Part shown: positions 1 through 9,079 of the stretch, in pieces
Numbering within the stretch: position 1 is the stretch's first letter
How the letters are laid out: every line of letters starts with the position of its first letter
From: Mucilaginibacter sp.
GTDB taxonomy: Bacteria > Bacteroidota > Bacteroidia > Sphingobacteriales > Sphingobacteriaceae
Length of the DNA stretch: 64,000 bases
NCBI RefSeq assembly: GCF_028288225.1
Contig: NZ_JAQBOC010000045.1
Coordinates: 62,001 to 126,000 of the forward strand
Reading direction: 5' to 3'
Notes under the pieces: model-generated
What the model saw: the letters and a program-made list of their open reading frames with translations, nothing else
The model's database searches: none
Told to the model about the DNA's origin: nothing
Made by a program: the position numbers and the translations under genes

Positions 1-381
1 TGCTTCATGTGTTACCTCAGCCAGCCCAAGTTTTTCCATCAGCGGCGGAATATACATACCAAAGCGGCCGCGCAGGCCCTTCTTTAACCCGTACCAGCCG
101 CCAACCGGGTTGCTTTCCGAGCGGCCCCAGGCTTCAACGGTTCTATCTTTTACGGGTTTCTGTTCATCGGCACTGCCAAGTTCCATCCAATCGCCGTATT
201 GTTTCAGCATGGTATGCAAATCATTGAGGCAACGGATATCATAGTGCAGTATAGTTTTACCAACGGTACACACCAAAACTTCTTTGCCATCCTTTTCATC
301 AACATGCATGGTATATTCTGATGATAGCGGCGGCGTTTTCAGCAGCATTGGGTTTGTTTTTGTTCCTATTTTATCTTTCAT
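1..381 (-). CDS. Conserved hypothetical protein, C-terminus cut by window edge
   Basis: An open minus-strand frame runs from an ATG at 381 to the window edge, 127 codons without a stop, so the gene continues outside. The N-terminus is hydrophilic with no signal peptide, and the predicted protein looks cytoplasmic. Stretches such as YTMHVDEKDGK, VCTVGKT and GLRGRFGMYIPP look like those of a small conserved Bacteroidota family (possibly DUF6855, from memory and not checked). Function is unknown. The coding call rests on the long open frame, the clean ATG and the family-like sequence. No neighbour gives functional context. Confidence 0.7.
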   Translation of the reverse strand, partial: MKDKIGTKTNPMLLKTPPLSSEYTMHVDEKDGKEVLVCTVGKTILHYDIRCLNDLHTMLKQYGDWMELGSADEQKPVKDRTVEAWGRSESNPVGGWYGLKKGLRGRFGMYIPPLMEKLGLAEVTHEA

Positions 382-455
382 ATTGTGGCGATTTGGTTTG
401 ATAAATATAGAGTTTACAGGATAATTTACATTAACAATTTTCTTATCTGAATTAA

Positions 456-929
456 TTAATCCGAATCATCTACCATATAAGCTAACCACCATTTTCCGTC
501 CTTATTTATAAAATAGTGATTAACAAGAACCCCGGTATCTTCAATAGTAAGTTCAATGTTAATCAGTCCTTCCTTTATTTTTTTCTTTTTGATTATCTCA
601 TCTGCCGCTTTTCCGATTCCATAGCTGGTATATTTCCAATTACTTTTTCTTACAAACCAAGTTGAATCACCTTCTTCTGATTCATTTGTTATTTTAAATG
701 GAAATTTAACCCGCGTAAGTTGAAAAACTGAATCTGATTGAAATTTTTTGAAAAAAGAGTCGAAATTCTCTGTTAATGAATCGTAATAATTAACTTTTTT
801 CTTGCTGACTAATGTGCTCTTGCCTGCAGTTTCAGATGCTTTTTTATTTGAATTACAATTTGAGAGAAATAAACATATTAAGAGTAACAAGCTTATTTTG
901 GAGCAGAGGTTTAAAGATAGGGAATCCAT
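456..929 (-). CDS. Putative lipoprotein, hypothetical
   Basis: The 157-residue protein begins MDSLSLNLCSKIS, followed by a hydrophobic stretch and a lipobox-like LFLSNC near residue 25, so it is probably exported and lipid-anchored. The frame is open to 977, but the earlier ATG would add 16 residues before the signal peptide, so the ATG at 929 is preferred. The mature part is lysine-rich and includes a conserved-looking segment around residues 80-150 (WFVRKSNWKY, VNHYFINKDGKWWL) that resembles a small compact secreted domain. No family was recognised. It sits alone, downstream of the AarF operon on the same strand. Confidence 0.6.
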   Translation of the reverse strand: MDSLSLNLCSKISLLLLICLFLSNCNSNKKASETAGKSTLVSKKKVNYYDSLTENFDSFFKKFQSDSVFQLTRVKFPFKITNESEEGDSTWFVRKSNWKYTSYGIGKAADEIIKKKKIKEGLINIELTIEDTGVLVNHYFINKDGKWWLAYMVDDSD

Positions 930-1038
930 TATCGCAATTAGGTGATTGAACGCTAAATATAGGATTAGATCTGTCAACTTTTAAAAAGTTAACAAATCTA
1001 TTTTACTGCCAACTGCCCACTGAAAACTGCAAACTGGT

Positions 1039-2367
1039 TTAAGCAAACTGTTCCACCACATGAGGTTTAAATGTATCTGTCTTTACCTCAGCTTTTAGTT
1101 CATGCAATATATTATACAGGCCAAAATTGGTGCGGTTTACATAAATAAAGTGCTTTACACCGCGGGCCTGTTTAAACTCGGGCATTTTTGATACTTTTTC
1201 GCCAAAGCCATATAACTCTTCAAAAAATGCAGTTTGGCCAAAATCGAAATGATCTGTTATATAAGGTTTGGCAAACAGGCCTATCATTTGGCGGTACATG
1301 CTGTAATAAAACTCAATTTGAGCCGGAGTATCCTTAGTGTGGATCATTTCCAGCTGGCGGAAAGCTTTTATGGTTTCTTCTTTGTTATCCATCAACCCGG
1401 TTGAGGTAAGGGAGAAAAATGGATAGTAAAAATCTTCAGGCATTTCTTTTATACAGCCAAAATCAATAACACCCAATTTGTTTTCACTGGTTATCATAAA
1501 ATTCCCCGGATGCGGATCGGCATGTACGGCGCGGAGCTCGTGCTGCTGAAAATTATAAAAATCCCAAAGGGCCTGCCCAATTGTATTGCGTAATTGCTGC
1601 GATGGATTTGTTTGCAAAAACTCGCGCAGGTGCTTGCCTTCCAGCCAGTCCATAGTGATGATGCGTTTGCTGGATAGTTCGGGGTAATATTTGGGAAAAA
1701 CTACGTTGTCAAGATCAGCGCATGCGATAGAGAACTCAATAGAACGGCGCACCTCAAGCTCATAATCGGTTTCTTCCAGCAGTCGTTCTTCAACCTCGCG
1801 CATATAAATATCAAGCTCCTTTTCGCTCATGCCAAGCATGCGGAAGGCAAAAGGCTTTACCAGCTTAAGGTCAGATGAGATAGAATCGCCCACACCCGGG
1901 TACTGGATCTTTACCGCCAGTTTTTTGCCATCCAGTTCAGCCCGGTGAACCTGGCCTATTGATGCAGCATTTGATGAACGGACGTTAAACTTGTCGTAAA
2001 TTTTATCGGGCGTTTTACCGAAATATTTTTTAAATGTCTGTACGATCAACGGCCCGGAAAGGGGAGGAGCGTTATATTGCGACTGCGAAAACTTATCGGT
2101 ATATGCTTGCGGAAGCAGGTTTTTATCCATGCTCAGCATCTGTGCAACTTTAAGGGCACTCCCTTTTAGTTCGCTTAATGATTCATAAATATCTGACGCA
2201 TTGTCCTCGTTCAGCTCCGACTTGTCCATTTCGGGATTGAACAGTTTTTTTGAATAATGCTTTATATAGTTGCCACCAATTTTAATCCCGGTTTTTACAA
2301 ACTTTGCCGAGCGTTGTACTTTACTTGTTGGTATGCTGTTTTGTTCTTTTGGTGTGTTATCACTCAT
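1039..2367 (-). CDS. AarF/ABC1/UbiB family atypical kinase
   Basis: This 442-residue protein carries the hallmarks of the ABC1/ADCK/UbiB fold: a KxGQ-like segment KGSALKVAQM from about residue 68, the alanine-rich loop AASIGQVHRA at about 134-143, the nucleotide-binding lysine in AVKIQYP (about K153), HADPHPGN at about 282-289 and DFG at about 302-304. The family acts as membrane-associated ATPases or kinases, in several species supporting quinone or lipid metabolism; the substrate here is unknown. The ATG at 2367 is preferred over 2397: it lies directly after the stop of the upstream HAD gene (TAATAAGATG), whereas 2397 would overlap that gene. It is last in a TetR-HAD-AarF operon. Confidence 0.85.
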   Translation of the reverse strand: MSDNTPKEQNSIPTSKVQRSAKFVKTGIKIGGNYIKHYSKKLFNPEMDKSELNEDNASDIYESLSELKGSALKVAQMLSMDKNLLPQAYTDKFSQSQYNAPPLSGPLIVQTFKKYFGKTPDKIYDKFNVRSSNAASIGQVHRAELDGKKLAVKIQYPGVGDSISSDLKLVKPFAFRMLGMSEKELDIYMREVEERLLEETDYELEVRRSIEFSIACADLDNVVFPKYYPELSSKRIITMDWLEGKHLREFLQTNPSQQLRNTIGQALWDFYNFQQHELRAVHADPHPGNFMITSENKLGVIDFGCIKEMPEDFYYPFFSLTSTGLMDNKEETIKAFRQLEMIHTKDTPAQIEFYYSMYRQMIGLFAKPYITDHFDFGQTAFFEELYGFGEKVSKMPEFKQARGVKHFIYVNRTNFGLYNILHELKAEVKTDTFKPHVVEQFA

Positions 2368-2371
2368 CTTA

Positions 2372-3043
2372 TTAATGTTCCTTAAATAGCGCGGCAAGTT
2401 TCTGCACGGTCAGTTCCGAGTAATCGTTGATAACCAGGTCAACAGGATGCAGATCATCTGCCGTATGCGCCGTGGTTATTGCGACAACTTTCATGCCTGC
2501 ACTGTTTGCTGCCTTAATTCCGGCTAATGAATCTTCAAAAACAACACAATTTGACGGTGCCATGTTTAATCTTTCTGCTGCTTTTAAAAATATCTGAGGG
2601 TCTGGTTTTGGCTTACTTACCATTGATGAATTTATGATCTCATCAAAATCATTACGAATAGGGACCTTGTTTAATATGAAATCAATATCCTCAACCGTTG
2701 CCGAGGTCGCCATGGCCATTTTTATACCGTCATTTTTCAGCTCCGTTAAAAAGTTTTCCAGCCCGTTTATGGGCACTAAATAGGGAGCATACTCTTTCCG
2801 GTAAAATTCCTCTTTTTCCTTAAGTAGTCCTTTTAAATCAACTTCATCACGATCCGGAAACAGACGTTTCAGGGTATCCATAATTGGGACACCGCTTATT
2901 TCCGTATAATAGGTTTGCTTGCTTAATTCACCCTTTCCGTATTTTTTAAATAATGCCACCCACGATTTAAAATGATAAGGGGTATTGTCTATTAATGTGC
3001 CGTCCATGTCAAATATGGCGGCAAATGTATTAGTTGCTGCCAA
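2372..3043 (-). CDS. HAD-superfamily sugar-phosphate phosphatase / beta-phosphoglucomutase-like
   Basis: The 223-residue protein starts with the HAD motif I FDMDGTL (nucleophile D12, acid D14), has a cap domain at about 20-90, motif II in MAMATSAT, a lysine in SKPKPDPQIF and the acidic motif VFEDSLAGI. This is the HAD subfamily IA pattern of beta-phosphoglucomutases and small sugar-phosphate phosphatases. Substrate cannot be told from sequence. Its start overlaps the end of the TetR-like gene by 14 nt and its stop abuts the AarF start, which indicates a tight operon. Confidence 0.85.
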   Translation of the reverse strand: MAATNTFAAIFDMDGTLIDNTPYHFKSWVALFKKYGKGELSKQTYYTEISGVPIMDTLKRLFPDRDEVDLKGLLKEKEEFYRKEYAPYLVPINGLENFLTELKNDGIKMAMATSATVEDIDFILNKVPIRNDFDEIINSSMVSKPKPDPQIFLKAAERLNMAPSNCVVFEDSLAGIKAANSAGMKVVAITTAHTADDLHPVDLVINDYSELTVQKLAALFKEH

Positions 3044-3692
3044 ATCCCATTTTTTCTTTAAGGCCGCCGTTTTTGGCTAAAAACTTGCCATACTCAAACA
3101 GGTTATCTATTGGTGAGCGCTGGAAAAGATCAAAAGTAACATTGATGCCTCTTTCAATGGCTTCATCAGTTTTTTCAAACCCTGTTGAATTATCATTTAT
3201 CCAAAAATTTAATACAAAAACAAGCTGTACCCAAAGGGCATCTTTGTAACGGTTGCTAAAAAATTTGCGTTCAGATAATTCATTCGATTCCAGACCCTCA
3301 ACTATCAGGTCATTACAAAAATTCTCAAAAACATCTTTTATCCCCGTAAAGGTCTGTGGAGTTAAAAAAGATTTTGGTTGTTTCCTAATGCTGTAAACCA
3401 CAAAGCTGCGGCTGCTTTTTAACAGCTCGAAAAAGCTGTAGAAAAAAGATAAAGCCTTTTCGCGGGCTGAATATTGGCTCCAGACTTCCTGTGTTTTTAT
3501 TTCAGCAATGGTTTTTAAGGCAAAGCCGGTCCATATGTTTTGCTCAATAGCGTTAAAGGAGCCAAAGAAGCGGTAAAATTCTTCTTCGGACATTTTGTTT
3601 TTCTTCGCGAAAATATAAACTGATTTGGGTTGCTGGCCCTCAGTTAATACAAAATCCATATATGCTTTCTGAATGCTTTCGATAGTAGCCAT
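3030..3692 (-). CDS. TetR/AcrR-like transcriptional regulator
   Basis: The 220-residue, mostly helical protein has an N-terminal segment of about 50 residues (MATIESIQKAYMDFV, then KKNKMSEEEFYRFFGS) that fits a TetR-type helix-turn-helix, where a YRFFGS-like element replaces the usual YxHF. The C-terminal domain is hydrophobic and helical and probably binds a ligand or dimerises. It is the first gene of the operon with the HAD phosphatase and AarF kinase, so it probably regulates them and itself; that role is inferred from position. The fold assignment is moderate because the DNA-binding motif is divergent. Confidence 0.65.
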   Translation of the reverse strand: MATIESIQKAYMDFVLTEGQQPKSVYIFAKKNKMSEEEFYRFFGSFNAIEQNIWTGFALKTIAEIKTQEVWSQYSAREKALSFFYSFFELLKSSRSFVVYSIRKQPKSFLTPQTFTGIKDVFENFCNDLIVEGLESNELSERKFFSNRYKDALWVQLVFVLNFWINDNSTGFEKTDEAIERGINVTFDLFQRSPIDNLFEYGKFLAKNGGLKEKMGFGSN

Positions 3693-3889
3693 AGTAGATG
3701 GGATTTAGTTTATAAATTTATAACATTCCTTGTAAGTAAATGTCATACATATATATAAATAAACGGTTATCCTTTTAGGATATTACAAATAATTACCACA
3801 TATAATATATATTTAATAGCTGTAAACCTTTAAACAGCAGTAAAAGACATTTAAATGTTGAGAAGATGTCAAATATTAGCTACAATTAT

Positions 3890-3918
3890 TTGTAACTGAT
3901 AAATAAATTGCAAATTTG
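3890..3918 (+). promoter_or_regulatory. Candidate Bacteroidota promoter for the cryptochrome gene
   Basis: TTG at 3890-3892, an 18-nt spacer, then CAAATTTG at 3911-3918, one mismatch from TAnnTTTG. It lies 33 nt before the chosen ATG at 3952. It also argues against the upstream TTG at 3916 as a start codon, because that TTG is part of the -7 element. Confidence 0.45.
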
Positions 3919-3951
3919 TATACTGCAATTAAGTCAATCCCCTGTTTAAAG

Positions 3952-5265
3952 ATGAGTGAAAAAACGATATTGGTGTGGTTTAGAAATGATTTACGGGTAC
4001 ATGATAATGAAATATTATTAGAAGCGGTGCGTAAAGCTGATAAAGTGTTGCCAGTATATTGTTTTGACCCTTTCTATTTTAAGCAAAATCTTTCGGGAAA
4101 TCCTAAAACCGGTAATATAAGGGCAAGGTTTCTGTTAGAATCTGTGGCCAACCTGCGTAAAAATTTGCAGGGCATTGGGGGGGAGTTAATTATCCGCATT
4201 GGCAGTCCCGCCGAAATATTGCCCCAACTTGCCGAAGCATACCAGGTAAACGAAGTATATCACCACCGGGAGGTTGCCCACGAGGAAACCGAAATTTCTG
4301 AACAGGTTGAGGCTGCTTTATGGAAAATTAAACTGAACTTAAAACATTTTATAGGCCATACCTTATATCATAAAGAGGATTTGCCTTTTCCAATAAAAGA
4401 CATCCCGGATAGCTTTGCTGTTTTTAAAAAGAAGGTAGAGCGCGATAGCAACGTACGTCAATGTGTAGCCACGCCGGAAAGTATTACAACCCCTGAAATT
4501 ACAGATGCCGGGGAGATCCCTACTCTGCAAATGCTTGGTTTGAATGAGCCGGTTGACGACCCGCGTGCAACCTGCCATTTTACAGGTGGTGAAGATGAAG
4601 CTTTGAATCAGCTGGCGAAGTTTTTTTTAAACAACAGCCAAACAATCACCGGCAAAAAAAATAACGCCATTAATTTATCAAAGCTGTCACCCTGGATAGC
4701 TTTGGGTTGCATTTCGTTACGGCAGGCTTATTGGGAAATTATAAAACAACAGCAATTAAATAATACGCATTACCCGGGTATGCTGCTTGATCTGTTATGG
4801 CGTGATTATTTCAGGTTTATGTTTAAAAAACATGGCCAAAAATTTATTGCGATAAAAGATCATTATGAAGATGTTGCTGAAGATGTTATTACCGGCAATG
4901 CGCTTTTTGAAAGGTGGGAACATGGCGAAACAGGTGTGCCGCTTGTTGATGCTATTATGCACGAATTGAATGCCACAGGTTATATCAGCAATTACAACAG
5001 GCAAATTGTTGCCGGATTTTTGGTACATGAGCTTAAGGTTGACTGGAAGAGGGGGGCGGCTTACTTTGAAGAAAAATTGATTGATTATTCGCCTGCAAGC
5101 AACTGGGGCAACTGGGCATTTATAGCGGGAGTTAATGATGCCCATGAAAGCCGTTATACCATTGCGGCCCTGCAGGTAATTGAACAAACCATTAAGAATG
5201 ATTATGTAGATACCTGGCTGCCTGCGCTAAAAGGCGATGATTACCAGGCTTATGCAATAGAATAA
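3952..5265 (+). CDS. Cryptochrome/photolyase, DASH type
   Basis: The 437-residue flavoprotein has an N-terminal photolyase alpha/beta domain (ILVWFRNDLRVHDN at about 6-19) and a C-terminal FAD-binding helical domain with SPWIALGCISLRQA, LLWRDYFRFM and the terminal NWGNWAFIAG. The segment LYHKEDLPF followed by IPDSFAVFKK is typical of CRY-DASH, so a DASH assignment is preferred over class I CPD photolyase. The family repairs cyclobutane pyrimidine dimers, mainly in single-stranded or looped DNA, or acts in blue-light sensing. An in-frame TTG at 3916 would add 12 residues but overlaps the promoter, so ATG 3952 is used. Monocistronic. Confidence 0.9.
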   Translation: MSEKTILVWFRNDLRVHDNEILLEAVRKADKVLPVYCFDPFYFKQNLSGNPKTGNIRARFLLESVANLRKNLQGIGGELIIRIGSPAEILPQLAEAYQVNEVYHHREVAHEETEISEQVEAALWKIKLNLKHFIGHTLYHKEDLPFPIKDIPDSFAVFKKKVERDSNVRQCVATPESITTPEITDAGEIPTLQMLGLNEPVDDPRATCHFTGGEDEALNQLAKFFLNNSQTITGKKNNAINLSKLSPWIALGCISLRQAYWEIIKQQQLNNTHYPGMLLDLLWRDYFRFMFKKHGQKFIAIKDHYEDVAEDVITGNALFERWEHGETGVPLVDAIMHELNATGYISNYNRQIVAGFLVHELKVDWKRGAAYFEEKLIDYSPASNWGNWAFIAGVNDAHESRYTIAALQVIEQTIKNDYVDTWLPALKGDDYQAYAIE

Positions 5266-5315
5266 GTTGGGTTTCAGGTGTAATAATTGTGGTAACTTAA
5301 CGTCATATAGTTATT

Positions 5316-5417
5316 ATGAACCCCTTCGAACAATTTACTGTTATTATTGGTGTGCTTGCCATTCTTTTTGAAGGGATCGGCTATCTGCGCGATTTTTTAC
5401 ATAGGCTATTGCACTAA
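5316..5417 (+). CDS. Possible 33-residue membrane microprotein
   Basis: A short ATG frame encodes MNPFEQFTVIIGVLAIL followed by FEGIGYLRDFLHRLLH. It has one hydrophobic helix of about 14 residues and a basic amphipathic tail, typical of small single-pass membrane proteins. It stands between the cryptochrome and a lipoprotein gene with no competing frame. No family was recognised, so it stays a candidate. Confidence 0.3.
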   Translation: MNPFEQFTVIIGVLAILFEGIGYLRDFLHRLLH

Positions 5418-5514
5418 ATTTTTATAAGTTACTGTAATTCATAAATTTTACTCATTTGGATTTGAATATTTTAGTTGATAATGTTTAAATTGTGTAACCA
5501 ATTATCAACTTATT

Positions 5515-5931
5515 ATGAAAAAATATTTACTGCCTTTTTATGTGTTGATCATGCTTTTTGTAAGTTGTAAGAAAGAAAGCAATCAAACCCCTGATGGTAA
5601 ACCCAAAGCTGATGCTGCTAATAATATTTTAAGAGTTGATGCCAGTTCAAACATTAGTTATAGTTTTAGTATAGGATTTGTCAATTCTGATTTGACAAAC
5701 CCAACTCAATTTTCCAATAATTATCTGACTAAGCCTTACGAGTATGTAACTATGGCAACAGAAGGGCAGACAGCATTTATTGAAGTTAGTTCGTCATACG
5801 GAGGTACACTAAGTTGTGACATATACTATAGAGGGATTAAAGTCCCGCTTTCTTCAATGTCTGTTGATAAACGTGATGGCGACCCGATAACCCCATCACA
5901 CATAAATATAACCTATAAGGTGGGGAGATAG
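5515..5931 (+). CDS. Small putative lipoprotein
   Basis: The 138-residue protein has a lipoprotein signal peptide, MKKYLLPFYVLIMLFVSC, with the lipobox cysteine at residue 18 followed by KKES. The mature part has alternating hydrophobic residues (ISYSFSIGFV, TAFIEVSSSYGG, HINITYKVG) that suggest a small beta-sandwich domain. No family was recognised. The usual Bacteroidota context would be an outer-membrane lipoprotein. It stands alone between the cryptochrome and sucA. Confidence 0.65.
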   Translation: MKKYLLPFYVLIMLFVSCKKESNQTPDGKPKADAANNILRVDASSNISYSFSIGFVNSDLTNPTQFSNNYLTKPYEYVTMATEGQTAFIEVSSSYGGTLSCDIYYRGIKVPLSSMSVDKRDGDPITPSHINITYKVGR

Positions 5932-6058
5932 TGGTGTATACACCTTTAATCTTTTATATTTTAATGTAATCTGGTCCTGGTTTTCGTCAACCATAGCATA
6001 ATATTAAAGGTTGGTTAAGTTTTATAAATAAATTATAAAGTATATAAACCGATATGCT

Positions 6059-6066
6059 TACTTTTG
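6059..6066 (+). promoter_or_regulatory. -7 promoter element upstream of sucA
   Basis: TACTTTTG matches the Bacteroidota -7 consensus TAnnTTTG exactly and lies 24 nt before the sucA ATG. No clear TTG -33 element is visible at the right distance. An in-frame TTG at 6064 overlaps this element, so it is unlikely to be the start codon. Confidence 0.5.
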
Positions 6067-6090
6067 TACCGTTTTAAAGATTGGTTTCTC

Positions 6091-8898
6091 ATGGATCGCC
6101 TCAATTATATAAACAGCGGGAACGCTGCATACATTAATTCCCTTTACGAAGCATACAAACAAGACCCGGAATCCGTTGATTTTGGATGGCAAAAATTCTT
6201 TGAAGGATTTGATTTTGGTAAGGATACACAAGCGCCTGCCGCTGCTGTAAATGCCGAAACACCAGAACATTTCTTAAAAGAAATTAATGTGCTTAACATG
6301 ATAGATGGTTACCGCACACGCGGCCATTTATTTACAAAGACTAACCCTGTACGTGAAAGGCGCAAGTACTTTCCCGGCAAGGAATTAGAAACCTTTGGAT
6401 TAAGCGATGCCGACCTGGATACAGTTTTTACTTCGGGTGTTGAAGTTGGTTTGGGCGCTGCAACATTGCGCGATATCCGCCAGTTGCTTGAAGATACCTA
6501 TTGCCAGTCGATAGGTGCCGAATACAGGTACATTCGTAACCCGATAAAGATAAAATGGTTTGAGTCGCGGATGGAGAGCAAGCGCAATACGCCTTCATTT
6601 ACTGTTGACGAGAAAAAACTAATGCTTGATAAGCTGAATGAAGCGGTTGTTTTCGAAAACTTTTTAGGCACAAAATTCCTGGGGCAAAAACGCTTTTCGC
6701 TTGAAGGAGCCGAATCATTGATCCCTGCATTAGACATGGTGATCCAGAATGGATCAGAGCTTGGCATCCAGGAATTCATCATAGGTATGGCGCATCGCGG
6801 AAGGCTGAACGTGCTTACCAATATTATGGAAAAACCCTACAAAGAGGTTTTCTCGGAATTTGAAGGTAAAAACTTTGATGAGGACACCCCATTTGGCGGT
6901 GACGTAAAATATCACCTGGGTTACTCAACAGATGTGGTTACAAAAGGTGGCAAAAAGGTGCATTTAAGCCTTTGTCCAAACCCATCGCACCTGGAAGCGG
7001 TTGATCCGGTGGTTGAAGGCTTGACCCGCTCAAAAATCGACTTTAAATATAATGGCGATGATACAAAAATAGCGCCTATATTAATTCATGGTGATGCTTC
7101 AGTAGCAGGCCAGGGCATTGTTTACGAGGTTTTACAAATGGAAAAACTGGATGGCTACCGTACAGGCGGAACTATCCATATAGTGATAAACAACCAGATT
7201 GGCTTTACCACCAATTTTAAAGATGCCCGCTCAAGTACTTATTGTACCGATGTGGCAAAAACTGTATTATCACCGGTTTTCCATGTTAATGGCGATGATG
7301 TTGAAGCATTGGCTTATGTTGTAAACCTTGCTATGGAATACCGCCAGGTGTTTCACGAAGATGTGTTTATTGACATATTATGCTACCGCAGATACGGCCA
7401 TAATGAAGCTGATGAACCAAAATTTACACAGCCATTACTGTACAAAGCTATTGAAGCGCATCCAAACCCGCTTGAAATATACAAAGGAAAGCTGCAGGCC
7501 GAAGGAAGCATTGATGCTAACCTGGCTGCGGAAATGGAAAAGAAATTCCGTGCCGAACTGCAAACAAAGCTGGATGAATCAAAAGCCCAGGATAAGTTTA
7601 CCGAAACAGTTCACATGTTTGAAGGCGCATGGCAGGGGATGCATTTAGCTACAACCAGGGAGTTTTTTACACCAATTGAAACGTCGGTTCCTGAGAAGGA
7701 ATTACTGGAAATAGGACAAAAAATAACAGATTTGCCAAAAGGAAAAGAGTTTTTCAAAAAAATTGAAAAACTTTTTGAAGAACGCAGCAAAATGGTAAAC
7801 AGTACCCATGTTTTTGACTGGGCGATGGGCGAATTACTGGCTTACGGAACTTTATTAAAAGACGGCCACCCGGTCAGATTAAGCGGCGAGGATATAAAAA
7901 GGGGAACTTTCTCACACCGGCATGCGGTATTAACCCTTGTTGATTCAGAGGAAGAGTTTATACCGTTAGAAACAATAAATGCTGAAGCAAAGCTTAGTAT
8001 TTATAATTCTTTATTGTCTGAATATGGAGTTTTAGGCTTTGAATATGGCTACGCTTTAGCCAATCCAAATGCATTGACGATATGGGAAGCACAATTTGGC
8101 GACTTTTTCAATGGCGCACAAATTATTGTTGACCAATACATAGCCAGTGCGGAAACAAAATGGCAGCGCGGAAATGGTTTGGTGATGTTGCTGCCGCATG
8201 GTTATGAAGGCCAGGGCCCTGAGCATTCATCAGCACGTGTTGAACGTTTCCTGGAGCTTTGTGCCGATAGCAATATCCAGGTAGCTAATTGTACAACGCC
8301 TGCCAACTTTTTCCATATCCTGAGAAGGCAGATGCTGAGGGACTTCCGCAAGCCGCTGATCATATTTACGCCGAAAAGCTTATTACGCAGTCCTAAATGC
8401 GTATCAAAACTGGAAGAGTTTACCAGTGGTAAATTCCACGAATTGATTGATGATACTTATGCGGATGTTAAAAAAGTAAAACGCGTGCTGCTTTGCACCG
8501 GTAAAATTTATTACGACCTGCTTGAAAAGCAACAAGCCGATAAACGCAAAGACGTTGCCATTGTTCGTGTTGAGCAATTATACCCTACACCGGTGATCCA
8601 GATATTAAAAATAAAGGGTAAATATAATAAGGCCACTGAATTTATCTGGGTGCAGGAAGAGCCGGAGAACATGGGGGCATGGCCATACATTTGCCGCAAG
8701 TTTCATAACGATAAAGTAATAAATCTGAATGTAATTTCAAGGCATGAGGGCAGCAGTACAGCTACCGGCTTTGCCAAACAACATGCAGCGCAGCAATTGC
8801 ATATAGTTTCAAAAGCTTTTGAAGCACCTGCCGGAAAACAGGTAAAAACTGTTGTAAAGGAAACTGCCGAAAAAATGGCTAATGTTGGAGCGGATTGA
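6091..8898 (+). CDS. sucA: 2-oxoglutarate dehydrogenase E1 component
   Basis: SucA is the thiamine-diphosphate-dependent decarboxylase of the 2-oxoglutarate dehydrogenase complex in the TCA cycle. The 935-residue length is normal for the family. Diagnostic segments are the N-terminal NAAYINSLYEAYKQDP (E2-binding region), GMAHRGRLNVL, the ThDP-binding region HGDASVAGQG and NNQIGFTT, and the transketolase-like C-terminal half with LLPHGYEGQGPEHSSAR. Residues that bind cofactor appear intact. The ATG at 6091 gives the expected N-terminus. sucB follows after 181 nt of repeat-filled sequence on the same strand, so the two probably form one transcription unit, though the gap is long. Confidence 0.96.
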   Translation: MDRLNYINSGNAAYINSLYEAYKQDPESVDFGWQKFFEGFDFGKDTQAPAAAVNAETPEHFLKEINVLNMIDGYRTRGHLFTKTNPVRERRKYFPGKELETFGLSDADLDTVFTSGVEVGLGAATLRDIRQLLEDTYCQSIGAEYRYIRNPIKIKWFESRMESKRNTPSFTVDEKKLMLDKLNEAVVFENFLGTKFLGQKRFSLEGAESLIPALDMVIQNGSELGIQEFIIGMAHRGRLNVLTNIMEKPYKEVFSEFEGKNFDEDTPFGGDVKYHLGYSTDVVTKGGKKVHLSLCPNPSHLEAVDPVVEGLTRSKIDFKYNGDDTKIAPILIHGDASVAGQGIVYEVLQMEKLDGYRTGGTIHIVINNQIGFTTNFKDARSSTYCTDVAKTVLSPVFHVNGDDVEALAYVVNLAMEYRQVFHEDVFIDILCYRRYGHNEADEPKFTQPLLYKAIEAHPNPLEIYKGKLQAEGSIDANLAAEMEKKFRAELQTKLDESKAQDKFTETVHMFEGAWQGMHLATTREFFTPIETSVPEKELLEIGQKITDLPKGKEFFKKIEKLFEERSKMVNSTHVFDWAMGELLAYGTLLKDGHPVRLSGEDIKRGTFSHRHAVLTLVDSEEEFIPLETINAEAKLSIYNSLLSEYGVLGFEYGYALANPNALTIWEAQFGDFFNGAQIIVDQYIASAETKWQRGNGLVMLLPHGYEGQGPEHSSARVERFLELCADSNIQVANCTTPANFFHILRRQMLRDFRKPLIIFTPKSLLRSPKCVSKLEEFTSGKFHELIDDTYADVKKVKRVLLCTGKIYYDLLEKQQADKRKDVAIVRVEQLYPTPVIQILKIKGKYNKATEFIWVQEEPENMGAWPYICRKFHNDKVINLNVISRHEGSSTATGFAKQHAAQQLHIVSKAFEAPAGKQVKTVVKETAEKMANVGAD

Positions 8899-8901
8899 TT
8901 T

Positions 8902-9074
8902 AATTTGAAAATTTGAAGATGTGCTGATTTGAAGGTGAGCAATTTTCAAGCGACGTATTCGAATTTTCAAAGTCAATAAAATATTAATTTGAAAATTTGA
9001 AGATGCGCTGATTTAAAGATAAACAATCATCAGACAGCATTTTCAAATTTTCAAATCAACAAATTTTCAAATTG
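8902..9074 (+). repeat. Intergenic AATTTGAAAATTTG repeat cluster between sucA and sucB
   Basis: Two direct copies of a 34-nt unit that begins AATTTGAAAATTTGAAGATG (8902-8935 and 8986-9019) differ at two positions. They are followed by an inverted stretch (9039-9074) rich in ATTTTCAAATTTTCAAATC. The block almost fills the sucA-sucB gap and can fold into a long A+T hairpin. A third relative lies downstream of the ligA start region at 54717-54751. Confidence 0.8.
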
Positions 9075-9079
9075 AAAAA

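Noticed and set aside
9..227. 72-residue plus-strand frame
   Set aside because: Antisense to the partial conserved gene at 1-381, which has family-like sequence.
3916..3951. TTG start for the cryptochrome gene
   Set aside because: The TTG is part of the -7 promoter element and the added residues are not family-like.
6064..6090. TTG start for sucA
   Set aside because: Overlaps the perfect -7 element TACTTTTG; ATG 6091 gives the family start.
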